NCBI GenBank assembly: GCA_030847615.1
Contig: JAUMIR010000004.1
Coordinates: 74,989,001-75,053,000, forward strand
Reading direction: 5' to 3'
From: Gambelia wislizenii
Taxonomy: Eukaryota; Chordata; Lepidosauria; Squamata; Crotaphytidae
Length of the DNA: 64,000 bases
The translations under genes and the position numbers were made by a program. Numbering within the stretch: position 1 is the stretch's first letter; each line of letters begins with the position of its first letter. The notes beneath the pieces are model-generated. The model was not told the DNA's origin, made no database searches, and saw only the letters and a program-made list of their open reading frames with translations. Shown here piece after piece: positions 1 through 11,601 of this stretch.

Positions 1-54
1 TGGCTGCTATGAGGGGAGGGGGAAAGTAGGCCAGGAACCAAATGCAGGGTTTCT

Positions 55-241
55 TGTTGTGTGCCTTCAAGTAGTTTCCAACATATAGCGACCCTAAGAT
101 AAGCCTATGATGGGGTTTTCTGAGGCTGAGGGTGTGTGACTTGCCCAAGGTCATCCAATGGGTTTCCATGGCTGAGTGTGGATTTGAACCCTGGTCTCCA
201 GAGTCATAGTCCAACATTCAAATCACTACACCATGCTGGCT
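55..241 (-). mobile_element. tRNA-headed CORE-SINE
   Basis: On the minus strand a tRNA-like head (AGCCAGCATGGTGTAGTG; B box GGTTCAAATCC) is followed by a MIR-like core (GACCTTGGGCAAGTCACAC) and a tail with CTTGAAGGCACACAACAA. The same family recurs seven times in the window. Confidence 0.75.
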
Positions 242-684
242 TCTTGGAGCTAGAGTTACCAGAATGAAAATTGGACAGGTCTAGTTGGATGGAAGACGGA
301 ATTTCAACAGGTGTTGCTTGTTGCTACCTGGTTTTGTCACAAGCAAATACCTGCTGAAATTCCTTCTTCTATACAGCCATTGAAGGTACAGGAGTCCTCT
401 CTCATTTTCATTTTGACAACCCTACATGAAGGGGTTATGCTTCACATGTCCCATGTGGGATCTCAGTCAGCATTTAGTATTGAAATACAATTGTACTGAC
501 AAAACATATTAGTGAACTTATTTATTCATTATTCACTTATGTATTTCAGCACTTCCATACTTCCCTGCCAAAATAGACTTCTTGAAAATTTACAAAATCA
601 GGGGCTCTTAACCTTCTCCTTACCAGGGACCTCCTTTAAATATCTTTTGTTGCCGCAGACCCCCAAGACTTAACTCAAGATTTA

Positions 685-687
<3 letters not shown>

Positions 688-718
<31 letters not shown>
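688..718 (+). repeat. (CAA)n microsatellite
   Basis: About ten CAA/ACA units. Confidence 0.9.
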
Positions 719-1018
719 ACCTGATAATAATAATACAATTAGACCATCCATTACACCTTCCCCCAGAGGGAAGAGAGAGGGAAGACTTTTCTCCTGTTTC
801 CCTCTGCTAGTTTGTGGTTGGATTGAATTGAATGGCAATGTGCAGGCCAAGCCAGCCAGTCTTTGCCTTGGCTCCTGTCATATGTCTCCTCCATTGCAGG
901 GAGGAGGTGGGCTGAGCAGCCTTCAAGCCTTCATAGATTCCCTGCGAGGCCATCACAGCTCCCTGGGGGCCCATCAACCCCAGGTTAAGAACTATTGTTC
1001 TATGCAGTAGTACTAGTT

Positions 1019-1098
1019 ATGTGCCTTCAAGCTGACTCCAATGCAACTTTTTCCTAGGGGTTTCTTAGCAAGATTTCTTCAGAGGAGGTTTGCCATTG
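1019..1098 (-). mobile_element. CORE-SINE tail fragment
   Basis: GTGCCTTCAAGCTGACTCC and AGAGGAGGTTTGCCATTGTG match the tail and inner body of the SINE at 55-241; the head is missing. Confidence 0.6.
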
Positions 1099-2644
1099 TG
1101 ATGACATTGCAGACATCTGGGGGTCCCTGGACCACAGGTTAAGAACCACTGAACTAAATAAATACAGAACATACAAAATAAAACTAGCAACCATAACAAA
1201 ACAAAACAAAAATACCCACAGAAGGAACTCTCACATTCATGCTCTTATAAGATCTTAAAAGTAATCTTTAAATGATCTTTAGAAAATCATTTAAATGACT
1301 GAGAGAACAAAAAGGTGGACTCAAAGGGCCATAGTAGGTGTGAGGCAAGCCTCCATGGGAAGGACACTCCACAACTGAAACAACACCACTGAGCAAGCTC
1401 TTTCTCTTGCTGCCACCTGCCAAATGCCATTTCACAGGGGCACCTTGAGAAGATCTTCAGAAGGTGACTGCAGCATACAGATAGATCACTGTGGGCATGC
1501 TGCAGGAGTCAGAGCCATTTTCTACTCTGCCAATCCCCTGGCAGGCTGAAGTGATTCACAAGTGGCATTCAGGCAAACCAAAGTCACTTTCAGGTCCCAG
1601 GATAGTGCTGGGGGATTCCCCCAAACAATTTTTAGGGGACAAAATGGGCCCCTTGAAGTCAATTTTTCGAACATTTTTTTAAAACCCTTTTGGGCTTTAG
1701 GGGCTCTACAGCAGTCTGATGGACACTTGGGTGATACAGGATTCTTCAGAAGGTCACATGAGACCCATAACTCATATTCAGGAAGTCCCCATTCCTGAAT
1801 ATGAAAAAAGACAATCCTTCAGAAAATCTGGTTCCAAATTATTTAGGCCTTTATTGGTTAAAAACATCATACTGAACTAGACCTAGAAATGGACTTGCAG
1901 ATGAAAAAGCATCGATGTAAACTGACTGAAACACCTCATCCCAGTCAGCAATCTTGCTGCCCTATTTTGGATCAGCCGAGGTTTCTGGATTAATGTCACA
2001 GACAATGCACTACAATACACAGAACAGGAAGTGCCAAAGCATGAATAACTGTGGCAAGCTATTTCTGTCCAGACAGTACTGTGGTTTGTTTATCATGCTA
2101 AAGCCACTTGTTATTTTTGTAGTAGTGATAAAAGCACATTTAAGCGGTGACCCTTGTCCTTCCAAGGGAGTACAGCCCTTCCAGAATGAGATGAGACCTA
2201 CTGAAATGGATAGAAGAACCACCTGCCAAAAATATTCCATTCTTCAATTTATTGGCCTGCATTACTACCCCTGGGCACTGATTCAGAACACTGACTACCT
2301 CACCTGGATAAGATGAAAAAGAGAGGTAGAGATGGGTGCTATTAACATAACTCTGATAGCACAGTCCAAATCTACGCATAGCCTTAACCAGCCATTTAAT
2401 ATTGCCCCTCATCTAAATGTTAAAACAGCACAGTGAATAATACAGAACCCTGAGCATAACTGGCAAGGGCCCAGTGGCGGCACTAGGGGGCTGCGAAGAG
2501 GCTGAACCACATCAGGTGACACCAGCCTTAGTGACGCCGCGGCAGAGGCCTGAGCAATAAGCCCCCGTTACCATCTTCTGCAACCAGCTATCTAGGTAGG
2601 TGGCAAGGCTGCTTGCGCTGCATTTTACTTGTCCGAAAAAGTCC

Positions 2645-2780
2645 TTCAAGTCATTTCTGACTTATGGTGACCCTATAGTGAACCTATTACAGGGTTTTCT
2701 TTTGCCTTCTGAGTCTGAGAGAGTGTGACTAGCCCAAGGTCACCCAATGGGTTTTCATGTCTGAGCAGGGATATGAAAGG
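2645..2780 (-). mobile_element. CORE-SINE, partial
   Basis: CCTTCAAGTCATTTCTGACT, GAGAGTGTGACTAGCCCAAG and GGTCACCCAATGGGTTTTCA match the body. The tRNA head is truncated. Confidence 0.65.
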
Positions 2781-2824
2781 AGAAATGATAACAGATGGAG
2801 GAGGGGGAAAAGGAGGAAGAAGTA

Positions 2825-3890
2825 CAGTCGTCCCTTCACATTCGCGGGGGTTCCGTTCCGCGGACCCCCACGAATGTGAAAAATCCGCGAAAAAGACTCC
2901 CCTCCCCCCTCCCTCCCCAGGCCTTCGCGGGGCCTCCGGAGGGCCTCCGGGGGTCCCGCGAAGGCCTCTCCACCCCTCCCCAGACCTTCGCGGGGCCTCC
3001 GGAGGGCCTCCGGGGGTCCCGTGAAGGCCTCTCCACCCCTCCCCAGACCTTCGCGGGGCCTCCGGAGGGCCTCCGGGGGTCCCATGAAGGCCTCTCCACC
3101 ACTCCCCAGACCTTCGCGGGGCCTCCGGGGGTCCCGCGAAGGCCTCTCCACCCCTCCCCAGGCCTTTGCGGGGCCTCCGAAGGGCCTCCGGGGGTCCCGC
3201 AAAGGCCTCTCCACCCCTCCCCAGACCTTCACGGGGCCTCCGGGGGTCCCGCGAAGGCCTCCCCACCCCTCCCCAGGCCTTCGTGGGGCCTCCGGGGGTC
3301 CCGCGAAGGCCTCTCCACCCCTCCCCAGACCTTCGCGGGGCCTCTGGAGGGCCTCTGGGGGTCCCGTGAAGGCCTCTCCACCCCTCCCCAGACCTTCGCG
3401 GGGCCTCCGGAGGGCCTCCGGGGGTCCCGCGAAGGCCTCTCCACCCCTCCCCAGACCTTCGCGAGGCCTCCGGAGGGCCTCCGGGGGTCCCGCGAAGGCC
3501 TCCCCACCCCTCCCCAGGCCTTCGCGGGGCCTCCAGAGGGCCTCCGGGGGTCCCGCGAAGGCCTCTCCACCCCTCCCCAGACCTTCGCGGGGGCTCCGGA
3601 GGGCCTCCGGGGGTCCCGCGAAGGCCTCCCCACCCCTCCCCAGGCCTTCGTGGGGGCTCCGGAGGGCCTCCGGGGGTCCCGTGAAGGCCTCCCCACCCCC
3701 TCCCCAGGCCTTCCATGGGGCCTCCGGAGCACCTCCGGGGCCCCCGTGGAGGCCTCCCCTCTCCCTCCAGGTCTTTCACGGGGCCTCTGGAGGCCCCGTG
3801 TTGCGGTTTTGGGGGGGGCGGGGGGCCCTCCCAAAACCACGAATAACCAAAACCGCGAATGTCAAGTTCGCGAATGTGGAGGGGCAACTG
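2825..3890 (+). mobile_element. Tigger-like MITE containing an expanded GC-rich minisatellite
   Basis: The ends are inverted repeats: CAGTCGTCCCTTCACATTCG on the left, and CGAATGTGGAGGGGCAACTG on the right. Both are flanked by TA, the target duplication of Tc1/mariner-type elements. The interior is a minisatellite (2925-3780). Strand is arbitrary. Confidence 0.75.
2925..3780. repeat. GC-rich minisatellite, units of about 63 bp
   Basis: About 13 tandem units each contain CCTCCGGAGG, GGGTCCCGCGAAGGCCT and CCACCCCTCCCCAGACCTTC. Full units are 63 bp; several lack an 11-bp CCTCCGGAGGG block. Units differ mainly at CpG sites. Because the array lacks stops in several frames it yields long spurious reading frames on both strands. 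Confidence 0.9.
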
Positions 3891-4136
3891 TATAAAAAAA
3901 AAACCTTTAAAAGCCTTGAAAATACAACATAAAAACATTGTTTTCAAGCAAATTAACACCTTTCTTGTGGAAACTGCTAATTAAAATGCTTATCTGAACA
4001 AATATGAACACATTTGTCTGAATCTTTTAATTATTTTATTTATTAATTTTAAAATTAAACAACCTACAATTTATACATACAACTTAACAAACATATATAA
4101 CAGTGATTCCCTCCACTGAGGGACTTCCCTTTACTT

Positions 4137-7100
4137 TCATCCCTCTTTCCAGAAAATCATTGTTTCCAACTCAGGTTTGCTTCCTCTCCCCTTTATTAAT
4201 ACAAATTCTAAAAATTTACTCCATTTTTCACCAAAAACATTCTTATTTAGCCCTCCTTTTTTTTCTTTAATCATATTTGTTAATTTCTCTTTTATAGCTA
4301 TATTCCATACTTCATTATGCCATTCTTTTATTTGGTATTCACCTTGTATTTTCCATTTCTTTGCTATTATTAACCTTGCTGCTGTCAGCAGATTTGTTAA
4401 TAAATCCTTAACAATTTGAGATTCTTGTATTTTTTCACAATATGATAATAATGCTATTTCAGGGCATAAAGGTATATTTATCTCCAGTATCTCACTTATT
4501 TCCTTCATTACTATTTTCCAAAATTTCTGCACATATTTGCAATTCCACCACATATAAATATACATTCCCAATTCTTGGCATCCCCTCCAACACTGTGCTG
4601 AATACTTTTTATCTATTTGACTCAATCTTACTGGGGTTAAATACCATCTCCATATAATCTTATAGTAATTTTCTTTTATTCTTACTGATAATGTTTTCAA
4701 ATGCTGCGTTTTCCATATTTTTTCCCACTTGGATTTGTCTATTACAGTTGCTACATCTGTTTCCCAAACATCTTTTAGATAATCTTGTACTTCTTCATTA
4801 TCCGTTAACATTTTATATATTTTACTTGTATTACCTTTTATATTAATTTTCTCTTGAGTAGCTTTTATAATCAATTCCTCAAATTTTGTATTTTTTCTAC
4901 AACTTCCCTCCTTTTTAACCATTTTTTTGTCCATCATTCTAACTGTATCAATTTAAACCATGTGAATCCTTGCTCTTTTAATATTTTTTCCATATACAGG
5001 TAATTCTTATTTTTCATTTTCCCCATCCATTCCTTCAACCTTATTATTTCTTGTCCTCCTAATTTTGCTTCCACTTCATTTCTTAAATTTGCTGGGAAAC
5101 CCTCTAACAATATTATTGGCGTTAATGGAGATATTCCTGGAACTGATACTTTTTTGTATTTAATCCATATATCTAGTATATTTTTTAAGGAGACAGACTG
5201 TATTATTTCCCTAAATTTCTTTTTTGGTTTACAAAAAATTATATTTCTTAATTTTAACTCTATCTCTTGTTTATTTATTTCCATCCATTCCATTTCTTTT
5301 ACTTCCGCAACACTATCAATAATATATCTCAATTGATTCGCTACATAATATAGCTTCAAATTAGGTAGGCCTAGACCTCCTTTTTGGGGGGATTTATACC
5401 ATCTATTTTTATTAATTCTTGATCTTTTGCCTCCATTACAATTATTATTTATCATATTTTGCCACTTTTTAAATTCCATCTCTGATACTTTAATAGGCAG
5501 CATTCTAAATAAAAAAATTATTTTTGGTAATATTTTCACTTTAACAAGCGCTATTCTCCCAAACCATGAAAATTTAATTTTTGCATATTTCTCTATTTTT
5601 TTCTCCATATCTTTCCTTAATATAGTAAAAAAAAAAAAATCCTCTAGTTTTTCCAATTCTGCCACAATATTTATTCCTAAATATTTTATTTGCTCCTTTA
5701 TTTTAATATATTTCTTTTTACTCTTCATATTTTTTGCTCTGCCTCTGTATAATTAAATATCATCATTTCTGATTTATAATTTACTTGTAAACCTGTCATC
5801 TTCCCAAACATTTCCAAATGTTTCTCTATCTCTTGCATTTTTTTCAATGGGTCTTTTATTGTTATTAAAGTATCATCTGTGAACATATTCAGCTTAATCT
5901 CTCAATATTTCCTATCCCTTTAATACCTTCATCTTTTCTAATTACATTAGCTAATATTTCTATTACCGTAGCAAATATTATTGGGGAAAGTGAGCAACCT
6001 TGTCTTGTTCCCCTAGTTAAATTTATTTGTTCTGTCTTACCATCATTTACTATTACTGTAGCTTTATTTTTTTATATACAGTTGGTCAATCACACCCCTA
6101 AATTTTTCTCCAAATCCAAAAGTTTTTATTATATTTTTTAATGCCGGCCATTCCACACAATCAAAGGCTTTAAATATATCCCTGCTTTAATTTTCTTTCT
6201 TCTAATTATATCTATTATATTTATTACTTTTCCTGCTATAAATCCACATGGGTCTTTTTGTATATATTTGTGCATAAATTTATTCATCCTTTTCGCCAAT
6301 ATTGCTGTTAATATTTTTTGCATCTTGATTTATTAATGATATTGGTCTATATGATTCTGGATCCGTCAGATCTTTATCTGGTTTTGGAATTAATATAATC
6401 AAAGATTGTTTCCACGATGGTGGGATCTCATCTCCTTTTAAAATGTTATTATATAATTCCTTCATTCTAGATATTAATATACTTTTAAATGTTTTGTAAT
6501 ATTCAGCTCCCAAACCATCTTCTCCTGGGACCTTCCCTAGTTTCAATTTGTTTATAATATCTTCTGTTTCCTCTTCTGTTATAGGTTGTTCCATTAATTC
6601 CTTCTCCTCCTCACTAATTATATCCTTACAATTTTCCTGTATATATTTCTCTAAATCTTTCGGTGGATCACCTGCTGAATATAATTTTTGATAATATTCT
6701 TGAAATATCTTTAATTTATCTTTCATCAAATTACTTTTTTCCCCTTTTTCATTTTTCATAATTCCAATCAAACTTTTAGATTTCTTTGCTTGTGTGGCCC
6801 TTGCTAGCATTCTAGAATTTTTATTACTATATTCAAAAAAATCTCTTTTCATAAATAGCAGATTTCTTTTTACTATTTCTATATCTTCCTTTTCTAACTC
6901 TTTTCTCTTTGCTTGTATTAATGCGTGGATCTGTTTATCTCTGTTTCTAAAATATTCTTTTTCTAAACCTTTAATTTCCTCTTCTAGTTTCCTCTTACTT
7001 TTTTCCTGTTTTTTCCATAATGTATGTGCTTCCCTAATAAATATTCCCCTTGCTACAGCTTTCATTGAATCCCACAATAATGCTTGACTGCTTTGTCCTA

Positions 7101-7955
7101 CTCTATTTATTTCCCATATTTCTTTTAATTCTACCTGTATTTTTTCCACTATGTTTTTATAACCTAAGATTTTTGTATCCAATCTCCATCTTTTTGCTTG
7201 TTTATAATCTTTTGTAATCTTTATATCTGCTGTAACTGCTGCATGATCTGTAATTTTTATGATTCCTATATCTGTGTTTACAATTTGTGGGACCAGATTT
7301 TTTGATATAAAAATGTAATCTATTCTAGAATAGATTTTATGTGTTACTAGAATAGATTTTATGTGTTAGTGAATAATAAGTGTATATCTTTTCTTCTCCT
7401 TTCCATTCTCTCCACACATCTCACAATCCATTTCTATTTATAATTTTGTTCAAACCAGTTTCATACATTTTCTTGTCCTCTTTAGTAGGATTAGATTTAT
7501 CTTTCTGCTTATCCATTACCATATTAAAATCTCCCACCATTATTATAGATCCCTCACTTATTTCATTTGTTGCTTTAATAACGTCTTCATAAAATTCTAT
7601 TTGACCTTCATTTGGTGCATACAGATTAACCAAAGTGAATTGTTCCTTACCCATAATTCCTTGTATAATTATATATCTTCCTTTTACATCTTTTTTAAAT
7701 TTTCTTAACAATAAAACCACATCCTTTTGACAAAATAATTGCTACTCCTCTTGATTTTGATGTTCCGAAAGCTTTTTCATATGTAGTTGCCCATTTCAAC
7801 TTCAATTCATTCACTCCATCTTTATTTTGGTGTGTTTCTTGGAGGAATATTATATCTGCTTTAGATTTATTTAATAAAGATTCTATTCTTTTTCTTTTGA
7901 TTACGTTTCCTAACCCTTTGACATTTAAGGTCAACATTCTCATTCTGCCTTCCAT
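4137..7955 (-). pseudogene. L1 ORF2 (APE endonuclease and reverse transcriptase), frameshifted
   Basis: The span is 3819 bp, matching the usual L1 ORF2 length of about 1275 codons. The endonuclease shows LNVKGLGN, LQETH, GDFNMVMD and TDHAAV (about 7225-7260), so its catalytic residues remain. RT blocks include LGKVPGEDGLGAEYYK, SYRPISLIN, and FTDD at 5872-5883 in place of FADD. The Cys-rich C-terminus includes CWRGCQELGMY. The pieces fall in all three minus-strand frames, implying at least five frameshifts. A 21-bp tandem duplication lies at 7326-7367. Confidence 0.9.
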
Positions 7956-8226
7956 ATTATGTATAATAAATTTCTACTTCTATTAGTCCCCCATAGTGCA
8001 CAAATATTACAATACTCAAATAAACAACAACAATCCCCCCTGCACCACCCTCCACCTTCCCCTCTCCTTTCTACCCCTCCCACATACACATTTCCTCACC
8101 CCCTCCTAATCCCAGGGATTACTATCCCTGCCATAGCTACAAACTTTGAGGGGGTGTCACCCATCACTGATGTCACCTTTCATCTCATCTCTCTCAGTTT
8201 TTTTTCAGTCCCTTTTCTTTATATCT

Positions 8227-9348
8227 TCAGTTCTCCTTTCCTCCTGTTGCTCCTTTCAGCTCCGCTTGATCTTTTGCTGCTTCTTGCTCTTTCTCTCTCA
8301 ATCCCAGCATTATCAGCAGGTGTAATCCTTCTTCCAGTGTTTTTATTTTGTAGAATTTTCCAGCATACTTGAACTTCAAAAATATTGGGTATCCCCAATT
8401 GTAATTAATATTGTTTATTTTTTTTCCAGTATAGCTATAATGGGTTTGATACCTCTCCTCCATTCCAATGTTTTCACACAGAAATCATTGAAGATCATCA
8501 CTGGTGTTGATTCCAAGAGTATTTAGTCACCCAGTTTCCTGATTTCTTTCATAAATGTCTCTTTTTTGTAATAATTGGCCACTTTCACCAATACATCACT
8601 GGGAGTTGTTTTCCTGAATCCAGTTCTATGAATTCTCTCAAAATCTTCTTGCACCCACTGTAACTGGGATGTCAGTTGCTGGAACCAGTTTATCATTTTA
8701 ATTCTCAGCTGGGATGCAGTTTCTCTTTCAAAGTGTGGAACACTTCGAATTCTTATATTTGTTCTTCTATCCCTGTCCTCCTGGGCAATAATCTGTGTTT
8801 GCATCTCAAAAATTGCTGCTTCATGCCTCTGAAGCCCATCTTTGTTCTTATTTGCAAGTTTTCTCACTTTTTTAATTTCTTTACACATTCCTGCCATTTC
8901 CTGATTAATTTGCTGCAAGGCACTTTGTACTTGTTTAGAAACTTCCTGTATTGTTTCTTGTTTCAAAGTCTGAATTTCATTTCATAGCTCAAGTGTATGA
9001 GCTTTAAAACTTTGAAGTAATTTTTCATTATTCTGTGCCAGCAAAGATTGTAAATCCTCTTGCCCTGACAGGTTTTCTTTACTTTTTGTAACATCTCTTG
9101 GAGCTTTCTGCCCATTCTTTCCTCCCCCTGCTCCAGTCGCCATTTTTTAAAAAAAATGCTTCGGTCTGTTCTTCTCCCTTCACCTCTTTTAAGCTTTTAA
9201 TCTTTTCAGTTGCTGTTAAACTCTCAGCTGAAACAGCTCTTTCAAGTCTTGAGATTGTTTTATCAGAGGGTTTATTTTTAGACCTTGTCCCTAAGGGAGT
9301 TTTCAAGAATTTTTTCTTTTCTTTATCTCCCCTTCCTCCTTTCGACAT
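8227..9348 (-). pseudogene. L1 ORF1 (RNA-binding coiled-coil protein), broken
   Basis: The start MSKGGRGDKEKKKF lies in a basic N-terminus. A central heptad-rich coiled coil (QVQSALQQINQEMAGM, KKVRKLANKN) is followed by an RRM-like block with RTNIRIRSVPHF and EDFERIHRTG, then a C-terminal domain ending near 8227 (YAGKFYKIKTLEEGLHLL). Stops near 9078 and 8522 split it into three pieces. In L1 elements this protein coats the RNA and acts as a nucleic-acid chaperone. Confidence 0.8.
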
Positions 9349-9567
9349 CGGCTTCCCTCATAAATTCCCAAACTCTGGGCTATCAGTTTTTAGATAAGGC
9401 AGAATTTACTCACAGCATTCTGACACAGGAGAACGGTTTCTTTTACTTTAATTAACTGCTTCAACAAGGTATTTTCTTTGTTTCAAAGATATCACATCGG
9501 AGAGAGCTGGATTCTACGGCCACATCCGGTGGTGCGTGACTCCACCCCCCCCATTTTTCTGAATCTT

Positions 9568-11530
9568 GTTGGTGAGTCCCAACTAAAGTAGACTCATTCA
9601 ATTGTTGAATGGTGAATTCATGACACATAGGTAAATCCCATTGATTAAATGGATTTACTCTAGTCAGGACTAATGGTAGGATTCAGGCAACTGGAAGGAA
9701 TGCTGCTATGCTTAGTATCATTTTTGATTATCATCCTTTCCACCTGTGTTTTTAGATGAGGAAGAGCAAGTGGGAAAAGTACCCATTCACCATGGTAACA
9801 GTAGGTGTCACCCACCCACATGACTCTGGATTGTAAGAGGTATGTTCCACTATCTTATCCAACCTCACTGTCCCTCTTGCTCCAGCTGGCACAACAACGG
9901 CTATACAAAAACACATATTTGAGAACTGATAGAAAGGTAGTTGGCACTTGCAAGCTACCAGCTTATGAGATTTCAAAGTTGATACCTAAGACATTTGAAT
10001 TTCAGCAGCTGAGGCAAAATTGAATGGGGATTTCAATGGGAAGTAAAATGTATATATAGGTTATAATTTAGAAATTTTGAATTGTCGGCACATTTCAGAT
10101 TGATGCAAATATCATTACTGTACAGGTATGGCATTTCTTCTCCCTTAAGTCATGTAAGTCACCTGGGCTAAGTAACAATGACCACTACCTTCCATTTGTG
10201 TGCTTGATGGCTGGGCCACACTGTTGCTTTTTCCATGATCTTAATGGATGAATCAGGGATAGGAATCGGAGACAAAACAGCAGCCAACTTGGATGTCCTG
10301 AAGAACTGGCTAACAGCCAGTCAATGTGTTTCACTACTGCTCTCCTGCACTGCTGAAAGTGATCAAGTTCCAGAAAGGTGAGCTTTACATGTTCCAGTTT
10401 CAGAGAACAAACCAGTCTGGCATAAACACACCCTTATCCAATCCAAAATATTTTATTGTCGGAAAGAACAGCAAATGCCCCACCACCACCACCCTCAATT
10501 CAAAGAACAGTGGCCCCTTGGAATCAGCTGGGGTTTAGTTCCAGGACCCCTTGTGGATACCAAAATCTATGGATGCTCACGTCCCATTATATACAATGGT
10601 ATAGTAAAAAATGGTGCCCCTTACATAAAATGACAAAATCAAGGTTTGCTTTTGGGCTTTTTAAAAAAATGTTTTCAAGCTGTGGATGGTGGAATCCATT
10701 GATGCACAACCTATGGATACAAAAGGCTAACTGTACATACACTCAAGGCCATGCTAGCTAAAGTTATTTTGGCATGTGACACAGAAAATCTCGCAGGTGC
10801 CTCACCCTGGCAACAAAAGTAAAATAAGAATACACATTTCCTCACCCCCTCCTAATAGTTTGCTATCCTGTCTTCACACTGACAATTTTCTACCAGAAGT
10901 GGTAGCTTAATTGCCTTATTGTTACATCTGGCCCCAGGTAATTCTGCCAACTGGAAATTTGACTTGATTCCTTGATATGACTGTTTGGTATATCCACTGT
11001 GAAACACATGGATGGATAATATGCAATGAGTCCTCTTTTAAGAAAAAAAAGAAAAAAGGAGTGGGTCTTAATCCTTTCTTCAGGCTTGGAGAACCTTAAT
11101 CTCAACCATTTTCAATCAGCAGTCAGTACATTTTGTCATGCCAAATAAGTGTTCTAAATAGAACAGTTATTGGGGCAAATTACTGACCCCCTAGGTAAAT
11201 AGGTTATATAACAAATTATTTATTCTCCATCTATAAGCATGATAAAAAATATCAGTTGATATGGCAAATATACTGCCATGGTTTCTATATATAATCATTG
11301 AATTAAAAGAACGATAGCATTATAATCTGTACTCACAATCTATCCTGCCAGGAGTCTAACTGCACTGGTAAAACAAAAGTATTGATAACCATGTTTTCTT
11401 AAGTTCACGTTTTCTATGGTCCTGTACCTGTACTGGAATTTATTGTGTGCTGCTAATTTTAGATGAATGTCACAACTATCAGATGTCTTTGGTCACAAAG
11501 CAGCAAAGCAGCAAAAGGGCAAATGTGGGG
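9568..11530. other. 5' flank of CHIA copy 1; one Tigger remnant, otherwise nothing recognised
   Basis: Between the L1 and the CHIA TATA box. Apart from 10508-10733 I see no gene or repeat I can name. Proximal regulatory sites must lie here but no specific site can be supported by eye. Confidence 0.5.
10508..10733 (+). mobile_element. Tigger/MER2-like DNA transposon remnant
   Basis: Contains the family signature TTCCAGGACCCCTTGTGGAT, ACCAAAATCTATGGATGCTC, and an inverted end GGATACAAAAGGCTAACTG followed by TA. It lies about 0.8 kb upstream of the CHIA copy 1 TATA box. Confidence 0.65.
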
Positions 11531-11538
11531 TATAAAAG
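11531..11538 (+). promoter_or_regulatory. TATA box of CHIA copy 1
   Basis: TATAAAAG begins 46 bp upstream of the ATG, which implies a 5' UTR of about 15-20 nt. The equivalent box in copy 2 is at nearly the same distance (47 bp). Confidence 0.75.
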
Positions 11539-11576
11539 GATGTGAGAAACAGTGTAAAATCAGTACAGAGACAAAG

Positions 11577-11601
11577 ATGGCCAAGTTGATCTTGCTTACT
11601 G
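11577..11601 (+). CDS. CHIA: CHIA copy 1 coding exon 1 (start codon, signal peptide)
   Basis: The exon encodes MAKLILLT plus the first base of a glycine codon, followed by the donor GTAAGT. This start is chosen because it matches the usual AMCase N-terminus and lies 46 bp from a TATA box. The signal peptide is completed by the 30-bp exon 2 (13277-13306). Confidence 0.92.

Larger units (their letters stand above)
242..2640. other. No gene recognised; SINE debris only
   Basis: Holds a (CAA)n run, one SINE fragment (1019-1098), and at 2600-2650 an inverse GGACTTTTTCGGAC-type MITE end. Open frames here lack any family motif or codon bias I can recognise. Confidence 0.6.
4027..9557 (-). mobile_element. 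Near full-length L1 (LINE-1) retrotransposon, decayed
   Basis: About 5.5 kb with L1 organisation on the minus strand: a short 5' UTR, ORF1, a spacer of about 270 bp, ORF2 of full length, and an AT-rich 3' tail (AATAAATAAAATAATTAA). It is bounded by matching 10-bp duplications TCTGAATCTT at 4017-4026 and 9558-9567, so it is a single target-primed insertion that reached the 5' end. ORF2 is broken by several frameshifts, so it cannot move by itself. Confidence 0.9.

Noticed and set aside
2673..3959. Open frames of up to 428 codons on both strands across the GC-rich array, rich in Gly, Pro and Arg
   Set aside because: They are produced by a minisatellite with almost no stop triplets. All frames are repetitive translations of the same 63-bp unit, and there is no conserved domain or promoter.
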